Of a stretch of 64,000 bases of DNA, positions 36,171 to 49,200 are shown one piece after another. Location of the stretch: contig ML769553.1 in assembly GCA_009733575.1 (NCBI GenBank), positions 62,001-126,000 on the forward strand, written 5' to 3'. A model generated the notes under the pieces. It did no database searches. It saw only the letters and a program-made list of their open reading frames with translations, and was not told the DNA's origin. Each line of letters opens with the position of its first letter. The first letter of the stretch is position 1. This DNA comes from Gymnopus androsaceus JB14. Its lineage: Eukaryota > Basidiomycota > Agaricomycetes > Agaricales > Omphalotaceae. The translations under genes were made by a program, and so were the position numbers.

Positions 36171-36599
36171 TAGTGTGTGGCCCAGGTATGCTGGGTGAGC
36201 CAGGTTTCCGGGTCAGGTGGCTGTGCTGGGTTGGGTTGGGTCCAGCTCTGCAGACCCAAGACCCACCTGGATCCATCCAGGGTCAAGAATATTTTTTGCG
36301 CATTGATCTCATAGCTGTACTTGATCTTAGTAAATTTGTAGTACCGTACTGTTTTTTTTTGATACAAGAATACCTGAACCCTCAATTATGATGTCATATC
36401 ACAAAAAAAATTCGAGTTCTTTTTGGTTATGATGTCATTATTGGTTTGTATTTCTATATGGGATTCCTGGTGTCTGGGGGAAACTGTAACCTAACCCAAC
36501 CATGAGAAACCCATACCTGTCGAACCAGGTATGGGTATAGCCTTGGCTCCAGGTTGGGTTGATGTTCTGGGCACCCAACCTGACCCGAGTCACACACTA
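36171..36599. mobile_element. hAT-type miniature element, 429 bp, TSD TAAATTAT
   Basis: Ends TAGTGTGTGGCCC and GAGTCACACACTA lie between perfect 8-bp duplications TAAATTAT (36163-36170, 36600-36607). The other foldback arm has a single uninterrupted TAAATTAT at the equivalent place, which proves the insertion. Confidence 0.92.
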
Positions 36600-36624
36600 T
36601 AAATTATGAATACAGTTATGGTAC

Positions 36625-37453
36625 TAAAGATGGGCACGACTCCGGGTCCCGGTTTACCGGGACCTGTGATGCCGGTAACCGGAGGGTGAAACTAGCGACC
36701 TGCAACCGCGTCCTAACCCGTGGGAAACCGGTTAACCGGTACCGGGACTTGCCATGGGTAAACCGGCCGGTACCTGTGTAACCTGCTCATACTAGTATGA
36801 ATACTGATAAAACAAATATTGGTGCTAGTATTAGTACCTGTACTGGTACTATTCAAAAGTATTAATGCTTGTATTAGAATCTAGTGCCAATTTCAGCAGT
36901 AAGTCCTAATACCATTGAGAATTCAATCAGTCTTAGTACAGTATTGCTAGTAATAATACTAAAAACATTCAAGCAATTGCTTTTGACATAGAGATAACAT
37001 CTGTGAGTTACTGTATGTATCCTCACTGCTATTACAGCTGCAACAATGAATTCTGATTCCCCCATTATTACTTATTTGCTAGTAGTAATTAAATTACCAG
37101 TAACAAATATTAGCACTAAAATCTAATACTACTTAGTGCAAGGATACTGCTATTAGAACCTAATATTGGCACCAAATGGGACTAATACTAGTGTAAGTAC
37201 AATATACTAATACAGTGTATCAATAGTATATACTATATTAGTACTTACTACTAATATTTGCACAGATATTGAGACTAAACATTTTGTCCCACAGGTCTGC
37301 CGGTACCGGCCGGTCACCCCAAAAATAAAAATCGCGACCTGCAACCGCATAACCGTGGAACGTACCGGGACCCGCAGGTTAAAAAACCGGCCGGTATTCC
37401 CACAGGTTAACCGGCAGGTACCGGGTCAGGACCCGGAGTCGTGACCATCCTTA
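36625..37453. mobile_element. hAT-type miniature element, 829 bp, TSD TATGGTAC
   Basis: Ends TAAAGATGGGCACGACTCCGG and CCGGAGTCGTGACCATCCTTA lie between 8-bp duplications TATGGTAC (36617-36624, 37454-37461). Subterminal ACCGG and CCGGT palindromes are dense on both sides. The middle is AT-rich with many TAGTACTA and ACTAATAC words. There is no transposase. Confidence 0.9.
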
Positions 37454-38293
37454 TATGGTACTGCCATGTAAATATGGTTATGGAACAGCCACTAGGGATC
37501 TGCACTATAACTGTATAATATGGCTTACAGTTACAGTTATACAGGTACTTGTAATTGTTTGGAGTAAATTCATCCTCAAGGTTTTGGTATCTTTTCTGTT
37601 GTTTTCTATTTTGTATTTTTCCGAAATCCATGAACAGTTGGTTGTAATAGTACAAGAGTACCCAGTCCTGATGATACTATGCATATACTCACACTGAGTT
37701 ATCAGTACTACTCCAATACAGCCATATCATTCTAGTCATAGCAGTACCATAACATATAAAAGTAGGGCTGCAATTAACACAAGTCATATCATGCTTCTGT
37801 ACCAGTATATCACAGTACCTTAGCTGTCAATGTACTTGTGTATCCCAAGTCACCCAAACTCCATCACATGAGTTACCTTTCTGAGTTACAAGTACATTGA
37901 CACTACACTTGCATTGGTATTGTAGTACTGTAACTCTCATAACTCAGACATAAGGCCATATCCTATGTTAGTGAATATACTGGTTAGTTTCATCCATGGT
38001 ACTGAGCTATACTGTACTCATAGTCGATACATGATTGAATAGTTGGTCAAAACCAGTAATGATACTGTAATCTTGCTGTATGAGATACCTGTACAGCAAC
38101 CATATAAATATGGCTGTAAAAAGTGTCCTCAGACACTCTTTACAGTACAATTACAAGTACCTGTATAACTGTAACTGTAAGCCATATCATAAAGTCATAG
38201 TGCGGATCCCTAGTGGCTGTTCCATAACCATGTTAACATGACAGTACCATAACTGTATTTATAATTTATATGGTGATATTTTAACCATATTTA

Positions 38294-38556
38294 CAGTGAC
38301 AGCAAAATCAAACCTGCACCCCAGATTCAGAAACTGCATGTGTCGCCAGCTCTTACCACACAGAAAAAGTTCTCCTCATGTCAACATTAGTAATTTTCAG
38401 GTGAATATGGCCTGTATTCACACCAGGAATAGCATAGAGTACAGTACATAGTTGTAATACTACAGTATTGCCAAAAAAGCAGTACAAAAAAAGTTTAGCG
38501 CCAGGAATGTATGCGGCTCCCAAATCAGGGGTGCAGGTTTGATTTTGCTGTCACTG
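38294..38556. mobile_element. TA-flanked miniature element, 263 bp
   Basis: Inverted ends CAGTGACAGCAAAATCAAAC and GTTTGATTTTGCTGTCACTG continue as a perfect inverse for about 29 bp. TA lies on each side (38292-38293, 38557-38558). It is inserted in the right arm of the foldback and lacks coding capacity. Tc1/mariner-type ends. Confidence 0.88.
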
Positions 38557-39496
38557 TATATGGTGGTACCATAACAATATTCATACAGTGCTACTGTAAG
38601 AATATTTATACAGTGCCACTGTAACCATATTTATATGGTGCCACTGTAAATATAGTGCCACCCTAACCATATTCACACAGTGCCACCACGACCATATTTT
38701 ATAGTGCCACTGTAATCATACTGGTGCCACTGTAAATGTAGTGCCACTCTAACCATGTTCATACAGTGCCACTGTGACCATATTTTACAGTGCCACTCTA
38801 ATCATATTTATAGAATGTCATCATAACCATATTTGGTATGGTGTATATCCCTACCCCTGCTGCTGTTTTATGAGAAATTTCTGATTTTTTTGTGATTATT
38901 ATCCATTATTGGGTTTTTTTTGCAAAAGATCCAGGGTCATGTGATTCTGATACATCCCTGAATATTTTCCACATTTTTTACAATTTTTCCAGGATTTTTC
39001 CGGGATTTATGAGGCCTAATTTTCGATTTTTCCGCAAAATAGCCCCTGTGGGCGCTAAAATCAAGTCCCAAATCATGTGACAAAAATTAAAGTCGGTACA
39101 GGGTGCATTCCCACTGCCTGAATATTTTCAGTATTTTTCATGATTTTTTCAGTATTTATCAAGCCTAATCACCGACATTTTTTGTCAAAATAAGCGCCGG
39201 AGGGCGGGAAATAAGCGCCGGTGAGTGCACTATGCTATAGGTGCCAGTGGGCGGGCATCGGGCTAGGTGTATCACCTTATCACAATCTTTTTAAAAACTT
39301 ATGGATAAACAGTATTTGATGGTATTCTGCCACTTTGGGAGGGTGCCGAAGGTGCCATGGGGTGCCGGATAAGCGCCCTGGGTGCCAGGCCGGATTTTAG
39401 CAGCTGCCCGGCCATATTCCCGGGGCTCCAGAAGTTATCGTAGCTCTTTACAAAAGCTCTACGAAGTCTTATCAACATTTTTTTAAAAGGCTTTAC

Positions 39497-42400
39497 AGCA
39501 TCAGTTGGGTGCTCTGTGTTATGAGAACCGTGGACAAGATGCACTGGCTGAGGCAGGATGATAGGCTGAAATGTTTCTGCAACTGGTGGGGAGCCCCAGT
39601 GACAGCTCGACCCAGCCTGTTCAATGTCTTCATCAGGTTTATACCCACTGACACACCCATAGGATCTGAGATCTACAACAGACTTGAGGTCAGTAGCCAA
39701 CTCAAAGACGGGTCTATTGCAGACATTGCCTGGGCAAAGAAGGAGGACAGGAGGAAGCCTCACCAGAAAACAGCCCATGCCATTGTCTCCTTCAACACCA
39801 GAGAGGCAGCAAACCAGGTAATCCAAAAGGGAATGTCAATTGGTGGAAAATGGGTTTTTGGCCACCGTGACCAGAAAGACCCACAGCGTTTTATGAAGTG
39901 CCAACAATATGGCCACATCACCAGGGAGTGCACATTGGAGAAAGATGTCTGTGGTCAATGCGGGGATGACCATCAAACCAGTGATTGCATGGCGGCAGTT
40001 GAAAACTTCCACTGCACCGTCTGCAAGCAGCACGACCACACCGCAGCTGACAGAAGATGCCTAACACTCTTGCAGAAAATCTGGGAATGCACTCAGCGAA
40101 ACCCAGAGGCAGGGTATAGGTTGTTCATTATGGATCACCTGGACACCTGGATTAGGGACAGCAACTCCACAAACAATTACAACAAGGACTGGAGGGTCAA
40201 GGTACAGAAAGGATATCACAACCACATGAATGTTGTGAAAGGAGGGAATGGAAGAGGCAGGCTTGCTGGGGGAGCCCACAGGGAAGGGAATAGGGATGTT
40301 TCGGGGTGGCAAATTTTGCTGCTCCAAAATTTGCCGTAATGTACAGCAAATTTTGCCGTGCTCCATAGACTTTGCACTACATCATGCCATAAAATTTTGC
40401 CTCTGCCACTGGCAAATTTTGCTGGCCCAAAACATTCCTAGTGGAATAACTAGCACACCACCGACATCCCAGCTATGCACCCAAAGCCAAAGCCAATCTT
40501 GCCCACGAGGCAACAGCAATGCCAGACCATGAACAATTGAAAGCTTCAGCTGGAGACTGCGAACAATTGAAAGCTTCAGCTGGAGACCACGAACAATCAA
40601 AAGCTTCAGCTGGAGACCGCAAACAATCAAAAGCTTCAGCTGGAGACCATGAACAATTGAAAGCTTCCGCTGGAGACCACAGTCCGAGGATCAAAACCGT
40701 AATCATCCTAATGATCACAGTCATCCTTGCATCATTCCAGAAAGACAACAAGGCAGCTGGGAAGATTATGAGGAAGGTAACTACCAACAATGCTCCCAAC
40801 GAGTAACAACAACAGAAATAAATGAAATGATGACAGACTAACCATTACACAGATCAACACTAATAAATCCAGTACAAGTATGCACAGTTTCATCCATGGA
40901 GAAAAGGGCCAGTCCCACATAATAGCCTTTCAAGAACCCTGGATTGACTTCCAGGGAATGACCAGGGCACTTTATCAATACACCACCGTATACCTGACTA
41001 ATCATTTCAGAGACTTCAAGGAGAAGCGAGTGCAGTCAATCTTGATGGTCAATGCATGGATACCCACTGGAAGCTGGACCCAGATACCAATTGACAGCCC
41101 AGATGTAACAGTGATCCAGATAGTGGGGGATTTTGGAACAATCCGCCTTTTCAACATATACAGCAATGGGCATAACAACGAAACTGTAGACAGCATCAGG
41201 AGGTGGAGCAACACAAATGAAGCAAGAGATGCACCTAGAAGACCCATCCACACCATATAGCTGGGGGATTTCAATCGCCATCATCCAATGTGGGACGAGC
41301 CTCGAAACCACCACTTGTTTACCACTCAAAACCTCAACACCGCGGAGCGACTCCTTGCAGCAATTGCAGAACAGGGCCTCTTCATGGCGCTTCCGGAATC
41401 CATCCCTACCCTCAAGTCCTTCACCACAGGAAATTACACCAGAGTTGATAACGTATTTTGCTCAAAACAGATCCTTGAACAAGTAATATGATGTGATACG
41501 ATACCGCATTTTCAACCCACTAACACCAACCACTTCCCAATAGAGACTGTAATAGATGTAGGGATAGAAACAATAGATCAGCACCAGAAAAGGGACTGGA
41601 AAAAGGTGGACTGGCATACCTTTCGAGAGAAGCTGGAGGAGAGACCAAAGACAGTAGCAGAGCCAAAGGAAATAGAGGATGAGGAGGAGTTCAGGGCAAG
41701 GTTGAAGGAGCTGGATGGGGCAATTGTGGAAATAATAGAAGAAGAGGTTCTGATTGTGAAGCCCAGCCCAATGCAGCGAAGATGGTGGACGGGGGAGCTG
41801 ACAAAACTACAACGAATCTGAAACAACTTGGGGGGGAAATCATTCAGAAAGAGGGCGCAGGCCGACCACCTAGTACACGAGGAATACTGGAGGGCTTGAC
41901 AAACTATGTCGGCAGAAATAAAGAAAGCAAAGGTAGAGAAATGGGTGGAATTTTTAACAGAGGCCGATGCAAGCACAATGTGGAAGATAGGATGGATGGT
42001 GGAGGTGGGACCAAGATGGGGGAAAACCAGGATTCCGGAGCTGTTGGTGAGGGAAGGAGGGATCAAGAAAGTGGTTCAGGATAATGCAGGAAAGGTTGAG
42101 GCTTTCAAGCAGGCATTCTTCCCACTGCCACCGGCGTCATCAAATATTCCTGCAAACCCCGTATATCTGCTGCCAGCATGGGAATTTCAACCTCCAACCA
42201 ATCAGCAAATTACTGCCACTTTTAGGAAGATGAAGAACAGCAAGGCAACATGTTCAGGCACATTCCCAAACGACCTCTACAAAGCCATAGCAGCATCCTC
42301 ATCCCATTTCTGGGCCCAATCTACAGGGCTACTTTTACCCTGGGGGTATACCCTGAGGATTGGGCCCTAATTGAAACTCATTCTGTGGAAGCCAGGAAAA

Positions 42401-44850
42401 CCAGACTACAGAATTCCAGGCACTCAATGCCCAATCATCCTCTTTCATGGCCATGCAAGGGCTCTTAATGCCTGCATAGCAGACGAAATTACGCACCAAG
42501 TGGAGATCCTGGGTCTGATTCCACCACAGCAATTTGGAGCACATCCAGGCAGGAATACCACTGATTCAATACATATGATGGTCAACAGCATCAAGGATGC
42601 ATGGAAGAAAGGACAGGTTGCATCTGTACTCTACATGGACGTCAAGGGCATGTTCCCGAGCATTGATCTCCAAATGCTCTATCACAAACTTCAAATGCTA
42701 GGCGTCCCAAACAAGCTGGTGGATTGGCTGGGGAGGAGATATACGAATTGGACCACACAAATGCTATTCGATGATTTTGTTTCTGAGCCAATGAAGGTAG
42801 TCGGAGGGGAGGACCAGGGAGACCTGGCAGTGGGAATTGGATACATCCTCTATGCTGCAGGAATTTTGGGCACGTTTAGGAAGGAAGAGAAGGAAGAGGG
42901 CTTTGGTTTTATGGACAATGTTGCAGCAATGAGGGTAGGTGACAACGTGGAGGAAACTCACAAGGGGCTAGGCAACCTTATGGCAAGAGATGGAGGAGTT
43001 TTGGAGTGGGTGAAGAAACACAACTGCTCATTTGGTATCGACAAATTCAAATTAATAGATTTTACATGGAAAGAGAAAAGGCTAAAGGGGGAACACAGAC
43101 AGTACTCGATACAATAGAGATAGGGGGGAAAAAGACAGTAACACTAGGAAGAAAGGGAAAAGGGGGAATAAAGACAGTTTTGGTAAAGGAGCCAGGAGTT
43201 TGGATTGGCGAATTGGTAGTAGAATTGGAGGATAGTGCGAGGTTTCTGGGAATGGAGATGGACAAGGCCTTATGGTGGAAGGAGCAGCATTCAATAATGG
43301 TGAGGAAGGGGCAGGGATGGCTGGTACAGTTCTGAAGGCTCACAAGGAGGATGAAGGACGGGATGGCGGGATACCATATTTGACAACTCTACAAGTCAAA
43401 GGCCATTCTGCGCATGCTTTATGCAGCGGACATTGCTCTGGCACCACAGCGGAAGCAACGGAAGGGGCAGATGGCGGGAAAAACCCAGGTCTTACAACGG
43501 CTCACCTCCATTCAGTGTCAGGCTGCCATCTTGACTTCAGGAGCAATGTCAATGATGGCAACAGATATACTTAACATCCACACAGCACTAATCCCGCTCG
43601 ACCTTGAAGTGGAAAGGCAGAGACATAGAGCAGTAGTACGGCTGACCACCCTTCCAAATACGCACCCAATTGCTCCGCGAGTCGCTGCAGCTGCCAGAAA
43701 CACACAATGCACCTGCCATCTCTCACTGCTGCATGATCTCATGTGTGCTTACAACTTGAAACCACAGCTTATTGAGATGAAGCAGTCAGTTAGGTTCGAG
43801 TCCAGTTGGGACCCCAAGCTTGAAGTTTGGATTGCGGAAGGGAAGGAAGAGGCACTGAAGATGTTGGAGGAGGACAATGCGGATGTCCAGTGCTTCTCAG
43901 ATGGGTCGGGTTACAAAGGAGGAGTAGGAGCAGCCTCAGTCCTGTTCAGTAACAGTATGGAGAAGGGGGTATTATGCTTTAGGTTGGGCTCAGATCAGGA
44001 CCACAAGGTCTACAAAGGGGAATGCATGGGCCTAAGCTTGGCTCTCCACCAGGCTCTCCAGCAGCAGCTAACCATACAGAAGCTCTCCATCTGGGTAGAC
44101 AACACATTCTCCATCACTGCCACCAACACTCCCGCTACAGGTCCATCCCATTATCTGCTTGATATCTTCCACTCTCTTCTTCTTGAATTCCACCAAGCCC
44201 ACCCGGATGCAACGGTCTGTATTTGCTGGGTACCAGGCCATATAGGAGCTTGGGGGAACAAAAGGGCAGACAAGGAAGCAAAGAGAGCAGCGTCAACACA
44301 GTCAAGCCCCAAAACCAAGCTACCACCACAACTTTGTCAGTCTCTACCCAAGAGCCAAACAGCGGTTGTCTGAGTTTTCAAATGGGAGCTTGACAAGCAC
44401 CACAATTGAACCTGGAAGCAGTCTCCACAGTACAGGAAGTTTAAGTGTATCGACCCATCCACTGCCACAGCTGCCAGTCAAGCTTATTGGAAGCTATCCA
44501 GAAAGCTACTGAGGAAGCTTCTCTCAATCCTCATGCAGCTTTGTACAGGTCACGCTCCACTTCAAAAACATCTATATGCCATCCACCGAGCTGATGAACC
44601 AACCTGCCCATGCTGCAAGCAACATCCGGAGACAGTCTACCATTTTCTCATGGAGTGCCTGGCCCACAAAAACTCGCAAGATTGCCTGAGGAGGAGGATC
44701 AGACAAAGGAATTTCACATACTCGGCGCTTCTCACAACAGTGGAGTCACTAAGGGATTTCTTCCAGTATATAAACGAGACAGGGAGGTTCCGCCACATAG
44801 TTGGGGAACTCCCAGAATGGGGAGCAGAGGAGTAGGAGGGTTCAGAGGAG
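39497..44850 (+). pseudogene. Decayed LINE with ORF1, endonuclease, reverse transcriptase and RNase H
   Basis: ORF1 is open at 39509-40339 and encodes a gag-like protein with zinc-knuckle remnants (KCQQYGHITREC, CGQCGDDHQTSDC). The endonuclease lies at 40880-41490 (IIAFQEPWIDF, LFNIYSNGH, then LGDFNRHHPMWDEP) and is broken by an in-frame TAG at about 41258, just before LGDFNRHH. The reverse transcriptase at about 41900-43100 shows LYMDVKGMFPSID and degenerate EDQGDLAVGIGYILYAAG and GFMDNVA, where Asn replaces the second catalytic Asp. RNase H at 43880-44330 keeps DGSGYKGGVG, YKGECMGLSLAL and CWVPGHIGAWGNKRADKEAK. At least four frame changes separate these blocks. The element is inactive. A C-terminal zinc-ribbon-like stretch (CPCCKQHPETVYHFLMEC) is at 44600-44660. 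Confidence 0.9.
40529..40680 (+). repeat. Five 30-bp tandem repeats in the LINE ORF1 tail
   Basis: Five units of GAACAATYRAAAGCTTCAGC plus TGGAGACCRC encode a ten-residue repeat EQLKASAGDH in an open frame at 40519-40806. Just upstream, 40305-40440 holds four GCAAATTTTGC words in both orientations, possibly a separate small insertion. Confidence 0.85.
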
Positions 44851-45693
44851 ACTCAAACGGAGGTTGTCCCCTTTTTTCTTTCTTTCTATTTATTATTTTC
44901 CATATTATTCACTGCATCTCTCTTATCCTACTACCCATGGCACGGATGATTCACTACATTTACTGCTACCACTACTCCGCTGACCTTGAAGTCCCCCATG
45001 GGATGGGATGCTAAGTTAAGACTATGTTTCCAAGTCGCTAACACCAATCCTTGTATGGGTGATCCAGGCCTATTCAGTGTGCATGTCTGCAACCAGTATC
45101 ACTATCAACAGCAGTAACATTGACAAGAATCCCCCTGCAATGCATAATTATATCTTGAAATTTCTAGGAGATGTTTTTGGACTGTGATAACTGCAAATTC
45201 GGACCTTCCCCCCTCAGTGATTTGTCTTTGCTGATGAGAGTGGAGTTGAGATGACCAGTCTGTTTTGACTCTTGAGTGACTAGGATTTTTCTAGCCTGTA
45301 GTATAATTTGGTATTGTTCAACAGAGCTGAAGGATTCTCTGATGAGTACATACTTACCCGTGATCATTCCCTAACACTAGCACCATAACGTTTGGCATTG
45401 AGAAGACAAATTTATTGGTGGTAGTGATATAACAATGAAATAATTACAATACCTTCTGAGGCTAGCATGAAACAAAGGCCCATGCTCTTGCCATGCTCAT
45501 ATATATATGGTTGGCACTTCCTATATGACCAACTCAAGCATTTGGGATATTGAAGAGGGATCCTGGGTTCAGACTTCATAGAGCATGATGATTGATCAAA
45601 CATAGAGCAATTATTGCTGTTTGCATATAAGTTGGCCAACCCGGAAATTTCACTCTCACAGACTTTTTTTTGTGCTCCAAGCCTTCAGCACTT
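44851..45693. other. Spacer with no gene
   Basis: A pyrimidine-rich stretch at 44870-44900 follows the LINE 3' end, but no poly-A tail is obvious. Nothing else was recognised. Confidence 0.4.
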
Positions 45694-45962
45694 TGTAAGG
45701 ATTTCATCCTTACCCTTGCCTTCACCAACGTTCTGCTTGCTCCATCCCGTTCCCTCGCCCCGCATTAGACTCTCGGACCCTAAAGGATTAACCTTTACAC
45801 CATATACAAAGATTCTGTCTCATTCTGGATTAACTCTACTTACATCTCCTTTATTAAGCTCCTTACTTATATAGTATAAATACTCATGTACTTCCATCAT
45901 TTACCTCGTTGAATCAATGCCGTTACTGGCCGTTCTTGTTCTCACAAACCCGGTTCCTAACA
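45694..45962 (+). mobile_element. Short solo LTR, 269 bp, TSD CACTT
   Basis: It starts TGTAAGGATTTCATCC, ends CCCGGTTCCTAACA, and is flanked by CACTT at 45689-45693 and 45963-45967. A TATATAGTATAAATAC promoter-like stretch lies near 45866. Confidence 0.87.
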
Positions 45963-46234
45963 CACTTTTTGGTCACATCTCAGCAAATACTGTAGCTATT
46001 ACCTTCTAATAAATTGCATTGTAATTGTCTAGTCAAGCCTGAGGTGTGACACTAGAAACATTAAAGATCCGAGTATGTTTATTTTCCAATTATTTGTGAT
46101 ACCATTTGAACGTTCCAGTCATCACCAAGGGGCTCCGGGCCGGAGAATCCTGGCCAAAGATGGGTGAAATCACATTAGCCCTATGAGCCTCTTTCCCTCC
46201 TTAATCCACTTAGAGGGTAAATACAATGTTGTTA

Positions 46235-49200
46235 TCAATCATTCTGTGGGCAAATGAGTATGTAAGTATAGATTAATAGTTATAGATAGGGAACTTTGAA
46301 AACAAAACATTTACCAGAAGGTTATTGAGAACAACATTGAGAAACCACTCTTTCAAATCATCCTCGGACATTGTGTCAAGTTGGGCCAATCCTACAGCAT
46401 TTCCCACAGATTCAGGCCTGGTGGAAGAAAGGTACTTTTGGGCGGATTCCTCTATGGTCTGTATATACAAGCCAATGTATGGCTTGTTCCAGAAGGAATG
46501 AGTTGCAATAATAAGGGTGCCTGAATATTGAGAAGGAGAGTGAGTGGAGAATGACATTGACATGGAAATTGTAGTGAAAGTTCCCAACCTGCATAATAAT
46601 TGAGGCAAACTTGTTTAGAGTAAGAATTATTCTGCAATATTCAGGAAGGAGTAAATAAGAGTATGTGTAGCAAGGGATTGATAACATACTAGTTTGGTTT
46701 GGAGTAAGCCAGTGAAAAGTTTGGCCTGAAGTATTGGAGGTATATAGAAGTATTACAATTGAAGACCAATAGTAAGATAATGATGGACTGACAAGCTAGA
46801 CAATTACATCCCAAAACACATAACATGGGTCAGTAGATGGAAGAGGTAGAGAGCACAGGAAGATGAACTTACATCCTAGAGGTGCATAGGTACCCAGCAT
46901 AGGTCAGTAGGTGGAGGAGGTGACAAGTACAGGAAGATGAACTTACATGCTAGAGAATGCACAGGTACCCAGCATAGGTCAGTAGGTGGAGGGAGTGGCA
47001 AGTACAGGAAGATGAACTTACAACCTAGAGAATGCACAGGTACCCAGCATAGGTCAGTAGGTGGAGGAAGTGGCAAGTACAGGAAGATGAACTTACAAAC
47101 TAGAGAATGCACAGGTACCCAGCATAGGTCAGTAGGTGGAGGAAGTGGCAAGTACAGGAAGATGAACTTACAAACTAGAGAATGCACAGATACCCAGCAT
47201 AGGTCAGTAGGTGGAGGAATAGCAAGTACAGGAAGATGAACTTACACGCTAGAGAATGCACAGATACCCAGCATAGGTCAGTAGGTGGAGGAAGTGGCAA
47301 GTACAGGAAGATGAACTTACATCCTAGAGAATGCACAGGTACCCAGCATAGGTCAGTAGGTAGAGGAAGTGGCAAGTACAGGAAGATGAACTTACACCCT
47401 AGAGAATGCACAGGTACCCAGCATAGGTCAGTAGGTGGAGGAAGTAGCAAGTACAGGAAGATGAACTTACATACTAGAGAATGCACAGGTACCCAGCATA
47501 GGTCAGTAGGTGGAGGAAGTAGCAAGTACAGGAAGATGAACTTACAACCTAGAGAATGCACAGGTACCCAGCATAGGTCAGTAGGTGGAGGAGGTGGCAA
47601 GTACAGGAAGATGAACTTACACCCTAGAGAATACACAGGTACCCAGCATAGGTCAGTAGGTGGAGGAAGTAGCAAGTACAGGAAGATGAACTTACATCCT
47701 AGAGAATGCACAGGTACCCAGCATAGGTCAGTAGGTGGAGGTGGTGGCAAGTACAGGAAGATGAACTTACATGCTAGAGAATACACAGGTACCCAGCATA
47801 GGTCAGTAGGTGGAGGAGGTGGCAAGTACAGGAAGATGAACTTACATGCTAGAGAATACACAGGTACCCAGCATAGGTCAGTAGGTGGAGGAGGTGGCAA
47901 GTACAGGAAGATGAACTTACATCCTAGAGAATACACAGGTACCCAGCATAGGTCAGTAGGTGGATGAGGTGGCAAGTACAGGAAGATGAACTTACAAACT
48001 AGAGAATGCACAGGTACCCAGCATAGGTCAGTAGGTGGAGGAGGTGGCAAGTACAGGAAGATGAACTTACATCCTAGAGAATACACAGGTACCCAGCATA
48101 GGTCAGTAGGTGGATGAGGTGGCAAGTACAGGAAGATGAACTTACAAACTAGAGAATGCACAGGTACCCAGCATAGGTCAGTAGGTGGAGGAGGTGGCAA
48201 GTACAGGAAGATGCTTACATGCTAGAGAATGCACAGGTACCCAGCATAGGTCAGTAGGTGGAGGAAGTGGCAAGTACAGGAAGATGAACTTACAATCTAG
48301 AGAATGCACAGGTACCCAGCATAGGTCAGTAGGTGGAGGAAGTGGCAGGTACAGGAAGATGAACTTACAACCTAGAGAATGCACAGATACCCAGCATAGG
48401 TCAGTAGGTGGAGGAAGTGGCAGGTACAGGAAGATGAACTTACACCCTAGAGAACGCACAGATACCCAGCATAGGTCAGTAGGTGGAGGAAGTAGCAAGT
48501 ACAGGAAGATGAACTTACATCCTAGAGAATGCACAGGTACCCAGCATAGGTCAGTAGGTGAAGGAAGTAGCAAGTACAGGAAGATGAACTTACAACCTAG
48601 AGAATGCACAGGTACCCAGCATAGGTCAGTAGGTGGAGGAAGTAGCAAGTACAGGAAGATGAACTTACAACCTAGAGAATGCACAGGTACCCAGCATAGG
48701 TCAGTAGGTGGAGGAAGTGGGAAGTACAGGAAGATGAACTTACAACCTAGAGAATGCACAGGTACCCAGCATAGGTCAGTAGGTGGAGGAAGTAGCAAGT
48801 ACAGGAAGATGAACTTACAGTCTAGAGAATGCATAGGTACCCAGCATACATCAGTAGGTGGAGGAGGTGACAAGTACAAGAAGATGAACTTACAACCTAG
48901 AGAATGCACAGGTACCCAGCATAGGTCAGTAGGTGGAGGAAGTAGCAAGTACAGGAAGATGAACTTACATCCTAGAGAATACACAGGTACCCAGCATAGG
49001 TCAGTAGGTGGAGGAGGTGGCAAGTACAGAAAGATGAACTTACATCCTAGAGAATGCACAGGTACCCAGCATAGGTCAGTAGGTGGATGAGGTGGCAAGT
49101 CCAGGAAGATGAACTTACATCCTAGAGAATGCACAGGTACCCAGCATAGGTCAGTAGGTGGAGGAGGTGGCAGGTCCAGGAAGATGAACTTACATACTAG

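Larger units (their letters stand above)
35294..39496. mobile_element. 4.2-kb foldback element with arms of about 1 kb and three nested insertions
   Basis: The left arm (35294-37558 without insertions) is repeated inverted in the right arm (38147-39496 without its insertion). Net arm lengths are about 0.99 and 1.08 kb and the spacer is about 590 bp (37559-38146). Outer ends are GTAAGGCTTTTTAAAAA and TTTTTAAAAGGCTTTAC. The arms contain AT-rich CATGATTTTTTCAGTATTT stretches and arrays of CAGTGCCACTRTRA words. No open reading frame explains it and no clear target duplication was found. The right arm ends directly at the LINE ORF1 region. Confidence 0.85.

Noticed and set aside
39299..39826. 175-codon minus-strand frame across the foldback end
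   Set aside because: It spans the foldback boundary and is antisense to the LINE ORF1; no family match.
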